Shown here piece after piece: positions 1 to 6,907 of a DNA stretch of 6,945 nucleotides. The DNA lies in contig CAJXTM010000189.1 in NCBI GenBank assembly GCA_913061385.1, forward strand, positions 1 to 6,945. The letters are read 5' to 3'. This DNA is from an uncultured Rhodopirellula sp. (GTDB lineage: Bacteria; Planctomycetota; Planctomycetia; Pirellulales; Pirellulaceae). The translations under genes and the position numbers were made by a program. The stretch's first letter is position 1; each line of letters starts with the position of its first letter. The notes under the pieces are model-generated. The model did no database searches, was not told where the DNA came from, and worked only from the letters and a program-made list of their open reading frames with translations.

Positions 1-487
1 CGACGCCCGCCTTTGGCCCAGACTCGATAACAGCCTCAATCGCATCTGGAAGAAGACCTGTTTTTGCAGCGTCACCGCTAATATTTACTTCGAGTAGTAC
101 ATTAATTACGATTCCCTGCAGAACCGCTTCTTCGGCAATTGCCTGAAGCAGACGTTCGCTATCAATTGAATGAACGAAGGGCTTGCAACGCAATGACCTT
201 CGCACCTTGTTTCGTTGCAGGTGACCGATCATGTGCCATTCCAGCGGCTCAATATCCGCCATGGCTTCAGCTTTCTGCCACATGATTTGCGGACGACTCT
301 CGCCCAGATCCCGACAACCCGCCGCAGTGAGGGCGCGAGTCAGGTGTTCATCGACGTACTTTGAGACACCAACAATGCGAACCGAGTCACGCTCGCGCGA
401 AGACGCGGCAGTGGCTTCGCTAACCTGCTGCTGGACATGCTGCCAGTTGTCTTCCAGACGCTGCTGTTTGTATTTTTCAATCATCAT
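1..487 (-). CDS. yggS: YggS/PLPBP-family PLP-binding protein, C-terminus cut by window edge
   Basis: This is a pyridoxal-5'-phosphate homeostasis protein: a cytoplasmic, single-domain TIM-barrel PLP binder related to the alanine racemase N-terminal domain, with no known catalytic activity. The reading frame runs open from position 487 to the left edge and gives 162 residues of a family that is usually about 230 long, so the last third or so is missing. Family motifs visible in order are VSKYVD (residues 41-46, with Lys43 the expected PLP Schiff-base lysine), LGESRPQ (61-67), WHMIGHLQRNK (84-94), HSIDSERLL (106-114) and VLLEVNISGDAAKTG (130-144). The start is ATG at 487-485; a second ATG follows at once, and an in-frame stop lies upstream at 506-508. 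The start lies inside the end of the upstream gene (11-nt overlap), so translation is probably coupled. I see no separate ribosome-binding site. The missing part should hold the phosphate-binding C-terminal region. Family assignment is very sure; the physiological role in this organism is inferred. Confidence 0.95.
   Translation of the reverse strand, partial: MMIEKYKQQRLEDNWQHVQQQVSEATAASSRERDSVRIVGVSKYVDEHLTRALTAAGCRDLGESRPQIMWQKAEAMADIEPLEWHMIGHLQRNKVRRSLRCKPFVHSIDSERLLQAIAEEAVLQGIVINVLLEVNISGDAAKTGLLPDAIEAVIESGPKAGV
477..487 (-). other. 11-nt stop/start overlap coupling the unknown gene to yggS
   Basis: On the minus strand this reads ATGATGATTGA. The first ATG opens yggS, and the terminal TGA closes the upstream gene in another frame. 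No Shine-Dalgarno-like purine run precedes the ATG, which fits re-initiation by ribosomes that finish the upstream gene. The overlap itself is directly visible; coupling is inference. Confidence 0.85.
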
Positions 488-2513
488 CCGTGGAACACTT
501 ATCGTCTACCGTTACTAGTTCTTCATGTGATCCATCACCGGGATAGAATCGCGACCCATAAAACTCAGCGATCAAATGTTTCCCCAGTGCCGTGCGACAT
601 CGACGTTCACCCAATGATCGGTAAATCATCCATTGTTCAGACCCTGCTTGCATGCGATAGGCGGTGGCTTCATGACGCGCGATTAATTTAAGCTGATCAC
701 CTACTGTCAATTGCCGCCAAGTTCTTGGTCGTGAGAAGCGACGTTTTTGCAAATCAAACCACAGCGGTGCATAAAGTGCTTTGCGACCACGAGCAAACAA
801 TTGCAAATGGCCATCTTTGGTTTTGCTAATGGTTGAATCTGTGGGGCCAGCCAACCACTCCCCTGATGCCAAGGGAACAACCATCGCTCGCCTCTTATCA
901 TCAGCGAGGAAGCCTTCCCGTGTTTCACCCTCTGGCACCCAGTCAATGGACTTACCCAGTGGAAGGTTACACCAGTACTCAATCGCTGATGTCGATATAT
1001 CAGCCGATTCAGCAGGGATCACAGTATCAGCCATGAGCAAGCAACGATCATCCCGAATCAACATGAGTTGTCGTTGGATTACCAATCCGCCACTCCAGGG
1101 CTGCTCAATTTCGATATAATGAACATCGTCATCGGTGTACTCACAGACCTCGGTCCAGTCGCCACAAGGTTGCCGCTCGACGCCGTCCAACTCGAGACGA
1201 ACCTGCACTCTTCCGGCAAACAGTCTTCTCCGCCCGGCCAACAATTCCAGATGCGGGTTCTCACCTGAGTAGTCGAGGTGAAAACGCCCTTGGCGTACAT
1301 CCCACTCTGGAAATCCAACGGCTACCTTGGCATCGCGGTCGTGGTGCCAAGTCCTGGGCAGCCCTACTTCCCACGCAAGTCGGCCGCCAACCGGGGATTC
1401 CCCACAAGCAGCGGAGAACGCAGACCCCAACAGTTCATGATGTTCCTCCTGCAATGTGGCAATCAAACCATGAGCTACATAGTCCATTGACATCGCTTCG
1501 ACTGAAGCCGTACTGAACGCCGTGCCTAAAGGATGCGTCAAAGCTGCTGTCCATTTCGCCAGTGAAGCCCTCATTGTGTGATCAGATTTCCGAAATTCCA
1601 GCTTCGCAACCTTCTCTAGCAAGCTTTGGCAACGTATCAAGGATGCCAGAACAAGACGCACGTTTTCTGCATCAGCCAAAACACCTGTTAATGCTTCCTG
1701 CTCTCGGTCACACCATAATCTTACCGACTCACCAGCATTGTTTGCCAAGCGTTTACAAGCAGCGACACAAGGAACCCGCCAAGCAAGCGTGAGCCCCAGT
1801 TCACCGGCGAGCATCAGGTGATCAACACTGTAAGCAGTGCTCCGCTGCAGAACCGATTCATGAAGTTGCAGCAACGTTGAGGTCAGCCGCCACCAGCGAT
1901 GGGCTTCCACACGGCTTGCTAACGCAGGTAAAGCAGCGGCCCACAAAATCGCGAAATGACAGTCGCTGGGTGGAAAGCCTCTTGACGCGTCAATCGAATC
2001 GATGAAGGCAGCAGCTTGGCGGTCAAAATCGATTCCGCTCTCCTGCTGTCCGTCACTTGCAGACGACTTCGCCTTTGATCTGCTTAATTCAACTAATGCA
2101 CTGACCAATGGATCACACTCACAACCCTCGGCTGCCGCGACTCCCCAAAGATAGATCTCTAACTGCCCCTCTTTTCCACCAAACATCTTTTGCGTGTGCT
2201 TGGGATGAGCTAAACGTGACAACTCTTTCGACAGTTGTTCCCAATTTTCGCTATTCCAACGGACCGAACGAGCCCCACTTGCTGAGTCTTTGGACCCAGC
2301 CTCTGCGGACTCTGTTGGAAAGGACTCTCTCGACATCAAAATCAACCAAACTTTCGCCGTGGCGGCACTTTCATCAGCAACGCCGGGAATTCCCGCAAGC
2401 CGAACACCCACACCTCTAAATTCTGTAAACACGGCAACCAATTCATTGCATTCAGCAAATTTTGCATCGCCGTAGCATCCTACCTTCTGATACTGCCGCC
2501 TCTTGTCCCGCAA
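477..2513 (-). CDS. Large conserved-looking protein of unknown function, upstream of yggS
   Basis: A 678-residue open frame covers almost the whole strand between the yggS start and the intergenic region. I do not recognise a firm family. Residues about 85-370 look mostly alpha-helical (for example the stretches around 185-260 and 285-370). Residues about 395-625 look beta-rich, with alternating hydrophobics and many Trp/Arg/Glu (for example GRFHLDYSGENPHLELLAG at 409-427 and RQLMLIRDDRCLLMADTVIP at 481-500). That helical-then-beta layout loosely recalls heparinase II/III-like proteins, but I see no active-site motif, so this is only a suggestion. The C-terminus ends with IYRSL (630-634), LGKHLIAEF (643-651) and an acidic tail. 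No signal peptide is evident. The start is uncertain: the longest frame opens with TTG at 2513, an in-frame stop lies at 2532-2534, and the first in-frame ATG is residue 60 (2336-2334), with no clear Shine-Dalgarno. Its TGA at 479-477 lies within the yggS start. Confidence 0.8.
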   Translation of the reverse strand: MRDKRRQYQKVGCYGDAKFAECNELVAVFTEFRGVGVRLAGIPGVADESAATAKVWLILMSRESFPTESAEAGSKDSASGARSVRWNSENWEQLSKELSRLAHPKHTQKMFGGKEGQLEIYLWGVAAAEGCECDPLVSALVELSRSKAKSSASDGQQESGIDFDRQAAAFIDSIDASRGFPPSDCHFAILWAAALPALASRVEAHRWWRLTSTLLQLHESVLQRSTAYSVDHLMLAGELGLTLAWRVPCVAACKRLANNAGESVRLWCDREQEALTGVLADAENVRLVLASLIRCQSLLEKVAKLEFRKSDHTMRASLAKWTAALTHPLGTAFSTASVEAMSMDYVAHGLIATLQEEHHELLGSAFSAACGESPVGGRLAWEVGLPRTWHHDRDAKVAVGFPEWDVRQGRFHLDYSGENPHLELLAGRRRLFAGRVQVRLELDGVERQPCGDWTEVCEYTDDDVHYIEIEQPWSGGLVIQRQLMLIRDDRCLLMADTVIPAESADISTSAIEYWCNLPLGKSIDWVPEGETREGFLADDKRRAMVVPLASGEWLAGPTDSTISKTKDGHLQLFARGRKALYAPLWFDLQKRRFSRPRTWRQLTVGDQLKLIARHEATAYRMQAGSEQWMIYRSLGERRCRTALGKHLIAEFYGSRFYPGDGSHEELVTVDDKCSTDDD

Positions 2514-2625
2514 AACGTCCCAACCAGCCCGCTAACCTGAAAGCCGCGACCAACGGGCCTTGGCATGATAACTGCAAGGATAGTCGCTCCCACGCTGGAC
2601 GATACCTTACTGTTAAAAAGTTGCT

Positions 2626-2635
2626 AGGCTAGCCT
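2626..2635. repeat. 10-bp perfect palindrome, possible operator half
   Basis: The sequence AGGCTAGCCT equals its own reverse complement. The symmetry does not extend outward (T at 2625 against G at 2636). It sits one base from a second, longer palindrome in the divergent intergenic region, a typical place for a dimeric repressor or activator site. Regulatory function is inferred from position only. Confidence 0.5.
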
Positions 2636-2636
2636 G

Positions 2637-2650
2637 TAAACAGCTGTTTA
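2637..2650. promoter_or_regulatory. 14-bp perfect palindrome, candidate operator
   Basis: The sequence TAAACAGCTGTTTA equals its own reverse complement over 14 bases; the flanking G at both 2636 and 2651 ends the symmetry. With no unpaired centre it would make a poor RNA hairpin, so a DNA-binding dimer site is more likely than a terminator. It lies about 165 bases before the YdjY start and about 125 bases before the longest start of the leftward gene. I do not recognise it as the consensus of a named regulator. Confidence 0.45.
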
Positions 2651-2801
2651 GCGTTGCGTCATTCCCGTAGGTGAACGCAGAGATCCCTGAAAACGTTCTG
2701 AGATCTGGCAAGAAACGCCGCCTACACCGACGCCCCCCGGGTTCAACCACGTCGTTTTCCCCGCCACGAAGCTATTCCCCGAGCGATAAGTGCCATCGCG
2801 T

Positions 2802-2808
2802 AAGAGAG
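2802..2808 (+). promoter_or_regulatory. Shine-Dalgarno-like site for the YdjY-domain gene
   Basis: AAGAGAG ends seven bases before the ATG at 2816, which is good spacing. This supports ATG 2816 over the in-frame GTG at 2813, which would sit only four bases from the site. The ATG at 2811 is out of frame and meets a stop immediately. Confidence 0.55.
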
Positions 2809-2815
2809 AAATGTG

Positions 2816-3865
2816 ATGAAAAAGCGTATGCCATTTGTGAGTGCATTATTTCTGATGCTGTTCCTGACCACCTGTGTGTCAGCCAATGTTGCCACAGCTC
2901 GGCCACAGCAACCCCGCACCTCCAACGCTACTGGGCAGACCGCGTCTGAGGCCGCGGGCAACACCCCACCGGCGAACAATCAAACCGCAAATCCCGGTCT
3001 GCCTGAACTCCCACAGCCCGGTGATCCGGACAAGAACGTGCCAGCAGAACCACAGGACACTGCTACGCAAGAGGAAATCGATGCTGCCCAGAATGCCTAT
3101 ATCTCTCCTGCAACCATCACACGCAGGACACTGAATCCACCACCCAATGGAACACCTATCAGCAAAAACCACCTCTGGGTGGATGCAAAGAATAAACGGG
3201 TCATCCTTGACGGATACGTCGCAATGACAGATGGCCCGCTTGAAATGTTCGCGTGCCCTGAGGGAACCAAAGAGCACGAGTCAATCATCGGGACACTCGC
3301 CCGATCCAAAGAAGTGCATGCGGCCCTACTGGCCGTCGGCACCATGCGTGGAACGCCCGTTGAATTTCTCCCGAAGTTCGTTCCCGCCACCGGGCAACGG
3401 GTGAGATTGTGGGTCTGTTACCGAGATAAAGATGGAGAGTTCAAGGCCGTCGACGGCCGCCGTTGGGTCAAAAAAGCAAGCACCGGAAAACAGATGGAAC
3501 CGGACTGGGTATTCTCCGGTAGTGGATTCTGGAAAGACCCTGACAGCGGCAAAGAGTTCTACCGTGCTGACTCAGGCGACATGATTTGTGTATCCAATTT
3601 CAATTCCGCAATGATGGACGTGCCTGTCGCAAGCAGCGCCGAAGCCGGTGACCTGCTCTTTCTGCCGTTCACTGAACGCATTCCACCCCAGGGAACACCA
3701 CTCAGACTTGTCCTCACCCCGATCCCGCTGCATACCGACAAGCCAACAAAACCGGAAGATAAGACTGACACCACCACCCCACCTGACAAGTCGATCATGC
3801 CGCTCAAGGATCCAATCAAAACGAAACCAAGTCCCATCAAACCCAAAGTAAAATCACAAGACTGA
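2816..3865 (+). CDS. Secreted YdjY-domain protein
   Basis: This 349-residue protein begins with a typical export signal: MKKR, a hydrophobic core from about residue 7 to 22, and a likely cleavage after an Ala-rich stretch near residue 28 (ANVATA). A Cys at residue 20 preceded by LTT resembles a lipobox, but Thr rather than Gly/Ala/Ser precedes the Cys, so lipidation is doubtful. Residues about 30-85 are low-complexity (Pro, Asn, Thr, Gln). The folded part, about 115-205, matches the YdjY domain as seen in planctomycetes: LWVDAKNKRVILDGYV (120-135), an acidic turn, MFACPEGTKEHESI (144-157), then VHAALLAVG (167-175) and the segment ending in VRLWVCYRDKDG (196-207). Residues 227-301 add a further beta-rich segment. 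The C-terminal 45 or so residues are Lys/Pro/Thr-rich and probably disordered. It is likely periplasmic or surface-exposed. The molecular role of the family is not established. The gene stands alone: a divergent neighbour lies upstream and a convergent one downstream. An alternative start is GTG at 2813. Confidence 0.85.
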   Translation: MKKRMPFVSALFLMLFLTTCVSANVATARPQQPRTSNATGQTASEAAGNTPPANNQTANPGLPELPQPGDPDKNVPAEPQDTATQEEIDAAQNAYISPATITRRTLNPPPNGTPISKNHLWVDAKNKRVILDGYVAMTDGPLEMFACPEGTKEHESIIGTLARSKEVHAALLAVGTMRGTPVEFLPKFVPATGQRVRLWVCYRDKDGEFKAVDGRRWVKKASTGKQMEPDWVFSGSGFWKDPDSGKEFYRADSGDMICVSNFNSAMMDVPVASSAEAGDLLFLPFTERIPPQGTPLRLVLTPIPLHTDKPTKPEDKTDTTTPPDKSIMPLKDPIKTKPSPIKPKVKSQD

Positions 3866-4081
3866 GTACACCGTCTCAGTATCCTGCATCTTCGCTCTGA
3901 CGAGGTTGGCTCATGTGCCAAGATCGACGGAACTGCCTGTAGTTCATCAGGAACCGATAATCTTTTTTCGACAAGCACCAGCAATGTTTGAGCAACGTCT
4001 TTCCCTACGTTCAACGACCGCGGGCGTTACTGGTGACCACTGACCCTGCAAGTCATTCAGACGTGCCACGTCTGCAAGGGC
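3866..4081. other. Intergenic gap between convergent genes
   Basis: About 216 bases lie between the stops of the YdjY gene (plus strand) and the VWA gene (minus strand). Open frames crossing it on either strand look non-coding. It holds a compact inverted repeat at 4058-4074 and a T6 run at 3963-3968 not directly preceded by a good stem. Transcription from both sides presumably ends here. Confidence 0.6.
4058..4074. terminator. Compact inverted repeat, possible terminator of the VWA operon
   Basis: The arms CAGACGTG and CACGTCTG are exact reverse complements around a single C. As RNA this would fold as a 7-bp stem with a 3-nt loop, or 6 bp with 5 nt. It begins eight bases after the minus-strand TAG at 4084-4082. 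No U-run follows on either strand, so it is not a canonical intrinsic terminator; it could instead protect the 3' end of the message or bind a protein. Confidence 0.4.
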
Positions 4082-6343
4082 CTAGATTAAGCCAACCGCT
4101 TTTCGCCAAACCCAAAAGATTCCCAACAGAACAACGAGCCCCAGAAACATCAGTGGGTGGCTCCACAGTTGCAAACGCCTCAGCGAGGGTTCAGGCTGAG
4201 GAAGGGTAGAGAGCAATTTGATTATTTCAGCCACATCGGTTTGTGCAACCGCCTTACCGCGTGACACAAGGGCTATTTCTTCCAGCACATCGGGTCGCGC
4301 TGGCTTCCCTACCTGCTCAACAGCCTGTCCGCGAACATAAAGCGTAGCATCGAGTTTTACTCCGGTCTGTTGACAAAGCACCGCAACCGCATGCTTGCCA
4401 GGTTCTTGAGGCGTGAATCTTCCTTGAAAGACTCCCCATTGATCACCCTCTGCCGTGAGTCTCACGGTGTCAACAGTTCCGGCAGGTGATGTGACAGTCA
4501 CCAACACATCACCTTGCTGCAGAGGTTCTCCGCCTTTATCCATCACGTGGGCGCTAAAGGTAAGGGTTTTACGAACCTGAGGTTGATCTGGCTTATAAAA
4601 CAGTCGCATTCCCTTGCCCTTGACCATATTTCGTTGATAAGCCATCCACCGCACTACCTGTCCCCAGAACCGGTAATGGTATTTGTCTTCGACACCTTTA
4701 CGCCACCGCCATGCACCATCGGTTCCCATGAACAGCACTTTTCCCTCACCAAAGGTTCGCGTGACAAGTAATGGCAATCGGCCGTACTGGTTACTCATAT
4801 CATTGTGCACTGCCAAAACTTCTGACCCGGCTTTGGCACGCACAACAGGCGCGTACCATTGGAAGCCCGGAAGATCTTCCCAGACCTGCACATTCTCATC
4901 CGCGTTATCAGCCAGTTTGGTCAAAAGGCTGTTTCGGCCCCTTTCGGTCAATTCGAAGTGACCCGCCGTCCGTGACCCCCAACCGCCAGGTTGCGATTCA
5001 TCCATCACAACCGGATTCAATTCCTCCAACGCCGTCCCCTTCAGGCTGAATTGTCGACCCTGCAACCCGGGCATGAAGACCAATCCGCTAGCCTGCTGTT
5101 CAATCAATCCCTTCAGCAACTCACACTGTTCCTCGGTAAGCTGATCATCATCAAGACCAACATCACCAAGAAACACCACGTCATAGGTCGCTAAGTCTTC
5201 AATAGCCTCTGGAAAAAGCTGGATATAATCCTGCGACCCACCACCGACCTTCTCCAGCCCGGGGTGAAATAGCAAACAAGAAACCTCTACCCCTGGGTCC
5301 CTCGACAAGGCATTTCTTAGATAGCGATATTCCCAACGTGGATAAGATTCGACCACCAATACCTTGAGCTGTTCTTCGCGGATCACGATTGGGGCAGCCT
5401 GTTCATTATTATCAGCGATCGTTTCCTCCGCTTGCCGCGGAACTGCAACGCGGATTGTGAAGTCCCCTGTATCAGTCGTCTTCCAATTGAACGCTTCATA
5501 AGTGCGGCCCATCGCAGTAACCCGCACATCCTTGGTTAAGATGTCGCCATTGGAAACTTCCATCGTAACGGTGGTCACAAAATCACGAGGAAGAGAACTA
5601 TCGATCGTAAACGGGATTCGCACAGGTTTCCCCGCTGCCCCAAAGGTAGGGATATCGACGCTCAACAATTCAACATCGGGCAAGCGGTTTGCACTTCCTG
5701 CAGCGACTGTAAAAACCGGAATCTGTTTGGTTCTTAGACGCGACGCTGCTTCGACTGGCGGTTGTCCATCATTCCAGTCGCCATCAGAAATCAGAACGAT
5801 CCCCATCAGTTGCCCCACCCGAGACGCGGTCTCAAGCAACGGATCTTTCAAATTAGTCACTGTCGTCTTCGCTTCAGCATCTACAACGGTCGGCTCAGCA
5901 TTACGGTCACCAGCCATTTCCTCTGCAGACCTCACTGCGCTACTGATAGGCTGCAAGACAACATTCAAGCGATTGTCCAGCTCAGACCATGCCTTGGAAT
6001 CAAGCAATGGCTTAACCGCCTCGGCACGCGTGATCGCTTGCTTACCGCCCACGCCCTCTACCAAAACATCCCGCGTTTCCATGCTGCGTGAATCATCCCA
6101 CAGCACCGCGATAGTCGGCTTGGTATCTGGCTGATATTGTTCAATCCACTCGGGCTGATTAAGCAATAACGCGATCAGAGCCACGATCAGCACACGCAAG
6201 ACTTCCAATTTCGCTACCGCCTTCATGCGTCCACTGCGAAGCCACGCGTAGTAACCGACGCCACAAGTCGCTAATACCGCAACGATCCCCAGGGTGATCG
6301 AAAACGGTGTCGCGATGAACGTAAGGTGCTGAACGCCCGTCAA
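4082..6343 (-). CDS. Membrane-anchored VWA protein with glutamine-amidotransferase-like domain
   Basis: A 753-residue protein of the type found in planctomycete MoxR/DUF58/BatA gene clusters. Two N-terminal membrane segments are visible (about 15-34 and 46-62), followed by a von Willebrand A-like domain with a metal-site motif DDSRS (83-87, matching DxSxS) and LISDGDWNDG (184-193). A beta-sandwich region spans about 225-320. A class I glutamine-amidotransferase-like region runs from about 325 to 570, beginning VLVVESYPRWEYRYLRNAL and including YDVVFLGD (387-394), SGLVFMPGLQG (419-429) and a late GKVLFMGTDGAWRWR (534-548). I see no nucleophile-elbow Cys, so enzymatic activity is unlikely. Another beta domain (about 580-670) precedes a final membrane helix (about 728-746) and a short basic end. 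The start is TTG at 6343, overlapping the upstream TGA by four bases, with a G6 run (6355-6350) six bases before it; the first in-frame ATG, residue 40, would delete the first membrane segment. Probable role: a cell-envelope complex acting with a MoxR-type ATPase, inferred from the family. Confidence 0.88.
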   Translation of the reverse strand: MTGVQHLTFIATPFSITLGIVAVLATCGVGYYAWLRSGRMKAVAKLEVLRVLIVALIALLLNQPEWIEQYQPDTKPTIAVLWDDSRSMETRDVLVEGVGGKQAITRAEAVKPLLDSKAWSELDNRLNVVLQPISSAVRSAEEMAGDRNAEPTVVDAEAKTTVTNLKDPLLETASRVGQLMGIVLISDGDWNDGQPPVEAASRLRTKQIPVFTVAAGSANRLPDVELLSVDIPTFGAAGKPVRIPFTIDSSLPRDFVTTVTMEVSNGDILTKDVRVTAMGRTYEAFNWKTTDTGDFTIRVAVPRQAEETIADNNEQAAPIVIREEQLKVLVVESYPRWEYRYLRNALSRDPGVEVSCLLFHPGLEKVGGGSQDYIQLFPEAIEDLATYDVVFLGDVGLDDDQLTEEQCELLKGLIEQQASGLVFMPGLQGRQFSLKGTALEELNPVVMDESQPGGWGSRTAGHFELTERGRNSLLTKLADNADENVQVWEDLPGFQWYAPVVRAKAGSEVLAVHNDMSNQYGRLPLLVTRTFGEGKVLFMGTDGAWRWRKGVEDKYHYRFWGQVVRWMAYQRNMVKGKGMRLFYKPDQPQVRKTLTFSAHVMDKGGEPLQQGDVLVTVTSPAGTVDTVRLTAEGDQWGVFQGRFTPQEPGKHAVAVLCQQTGVKLDATLYVRGQAVEQVGKPARPDVLEEIALVSRGKAVAQTDVAEIIKLLSTLPQPEPSLRRLQLWSHPLMFLGLVVLLGIFWVWRKAVGLI
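6340..6343 (-). other. 4-nt stop/start overlap (TTGA) between BatA-like and VWA genes
   Basis: On the minus strand TTGA serves as the TTG start of the VWA gene and the TGA stop of the BatA-like gene. This is the TTG version of the common ATGA overlap and supports the non-ATG start. A run of six G (6355-6350) lies at ribosome-binding distance. Operon membership and coupled translation are inferred from this. Confidence 0.75.
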
Positions 6344-6907
6344 ACTGCACCCCCCACGGAAACATTTTCTGAATTCGAACCGGCGTTGCTGTTTGCAAAA
6401 CCGCTAGCCGTGGGTCCATTTCCCTTGAATTCGCCTGAAACCACGGCAACCGTGACGCGTTTCGGAATACAGAGAAACGCTTCACCAATGAGTGCAACCA
6501 AAACCAAGATCAAAAAGAGACGCCACACTTCTTGGATCAAACTGCTGTCATTATCAGCCGTTTGATTAACGCGATCAAAATCCAGGTTAGCAAACAACAT
6601 CTCAACGCGTTCCTCAGGGACAATGGTACTGGCATCCTCACCCTCGCTTCGGTTGATTGCCAGTAACTTACCTTGTCCTTGATAGATACCGGCGGTGGAC
6701 GAGTAAGTGCTCGAGAGGCCATCGGTACTTCCCGCTAACTGCTCCCATTCCTGAGTTTCGTTTGTCGCAAACTCCCCGGCAATCGTTTGCTTGGTGCTTG
6801 CCAACATCATGGCCCCTGCTTCACCCGCTCGCTGGATCATTGCATACAGAACAACGCCTGCACTTGCAAAGGAAGAATCAGCCGGCGACGTGGTTGTGGT
6901 ACAGAAG
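6340..6907 (-). CDS. BatA-like membrane protein, C-terminal part only
   Basis: The frame enters from the right edge and gives 188 genuine residues ending at TGA 6342-6340; the N-terminal part is beyond the contig end. It starts FCTTTTSPADSSFASAGVVLYAMIQRA, with an ensuing AGSTDGLSSTY and GIYQGQGKLLAINRSEGED (73-91), then a hydrophobic membrane helix at about 128-147 preceded by SLIQEVWR and followed by CIPK. A Ser/Asn/Gly-rich tail of about 40 residues closes it. This resembles the C-terminal part of planctomycete BatA-domain proteins, which carry an N-terminal BatA/membrane segment and a VWA-like domain; those parts cannot be seen here. It lies directly upstream of, and overlaps, the VWA/GATase-like gene. 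Translating further upstream gives MGSEMCIRDS, which is adapter sequence and not part of the protein. Confidence 0.8.

Larger units (their letters stand above)
2514..2815. other. Divergent intergenic region between the unknown gene/yggS pair and the YdjY gene
   Basis: About 300 bases separate the leftward gene (longest start 2513) from the rightward gene (start 2816). The region must hold the promoters for both directions if the pairs are transcribed independently. I find no convincing -35/-10 pair on either strand. The notable content is two adjacent palindromes at 2626-2650 and a purine-rich ribosome-binding site just before 2816. Short open frames here have no coding support. No tRNA or convincing structured RNA was seen. 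Confidence 0.7.

Noticed and set aside
2744..2760. GGGTTCAAC segment resembling a tRNA T-loop
   Set aside because: No matching acceptor, D-arm or anticodon arm can be folded around it.
2671..2949. 92-residue plus-strand frame starting with GTG upstream of the YdjY gene, considered as a leader gene
   Set aside because: It overlaps the YdjY start by more than 130 bases in another frame, and its composition (Arg/Pro/Ser/Cys) looks like chance reading.
3930..3968. Possible intrinsic terminator for the YdjY gene: GAACT/AGTTC hairpin (3930-3945) and T6 run (3963-3968)
   Set aside because: The stem is only 5 bp and AT/GC-mixed, and the T run starts 18 bases after it, too far for a standard terminator.
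3559..4014. 151-residue open frame on the minus strand spanning the end of the YdjY gene and the convergent gap
   Set aside because: Most of it is antisense to the YdjY gene; the part in the gap has no recognisable motif and no start signal.
5502..6134. 210-residue open frame on the plus strand opposite the VWA gene
   Set aside because: It lies wholly antisense to a well-supported VWA domain, has Ser/Thr-rich composition typical of an antisense frame, and shows no motif or ribosome-binding site.
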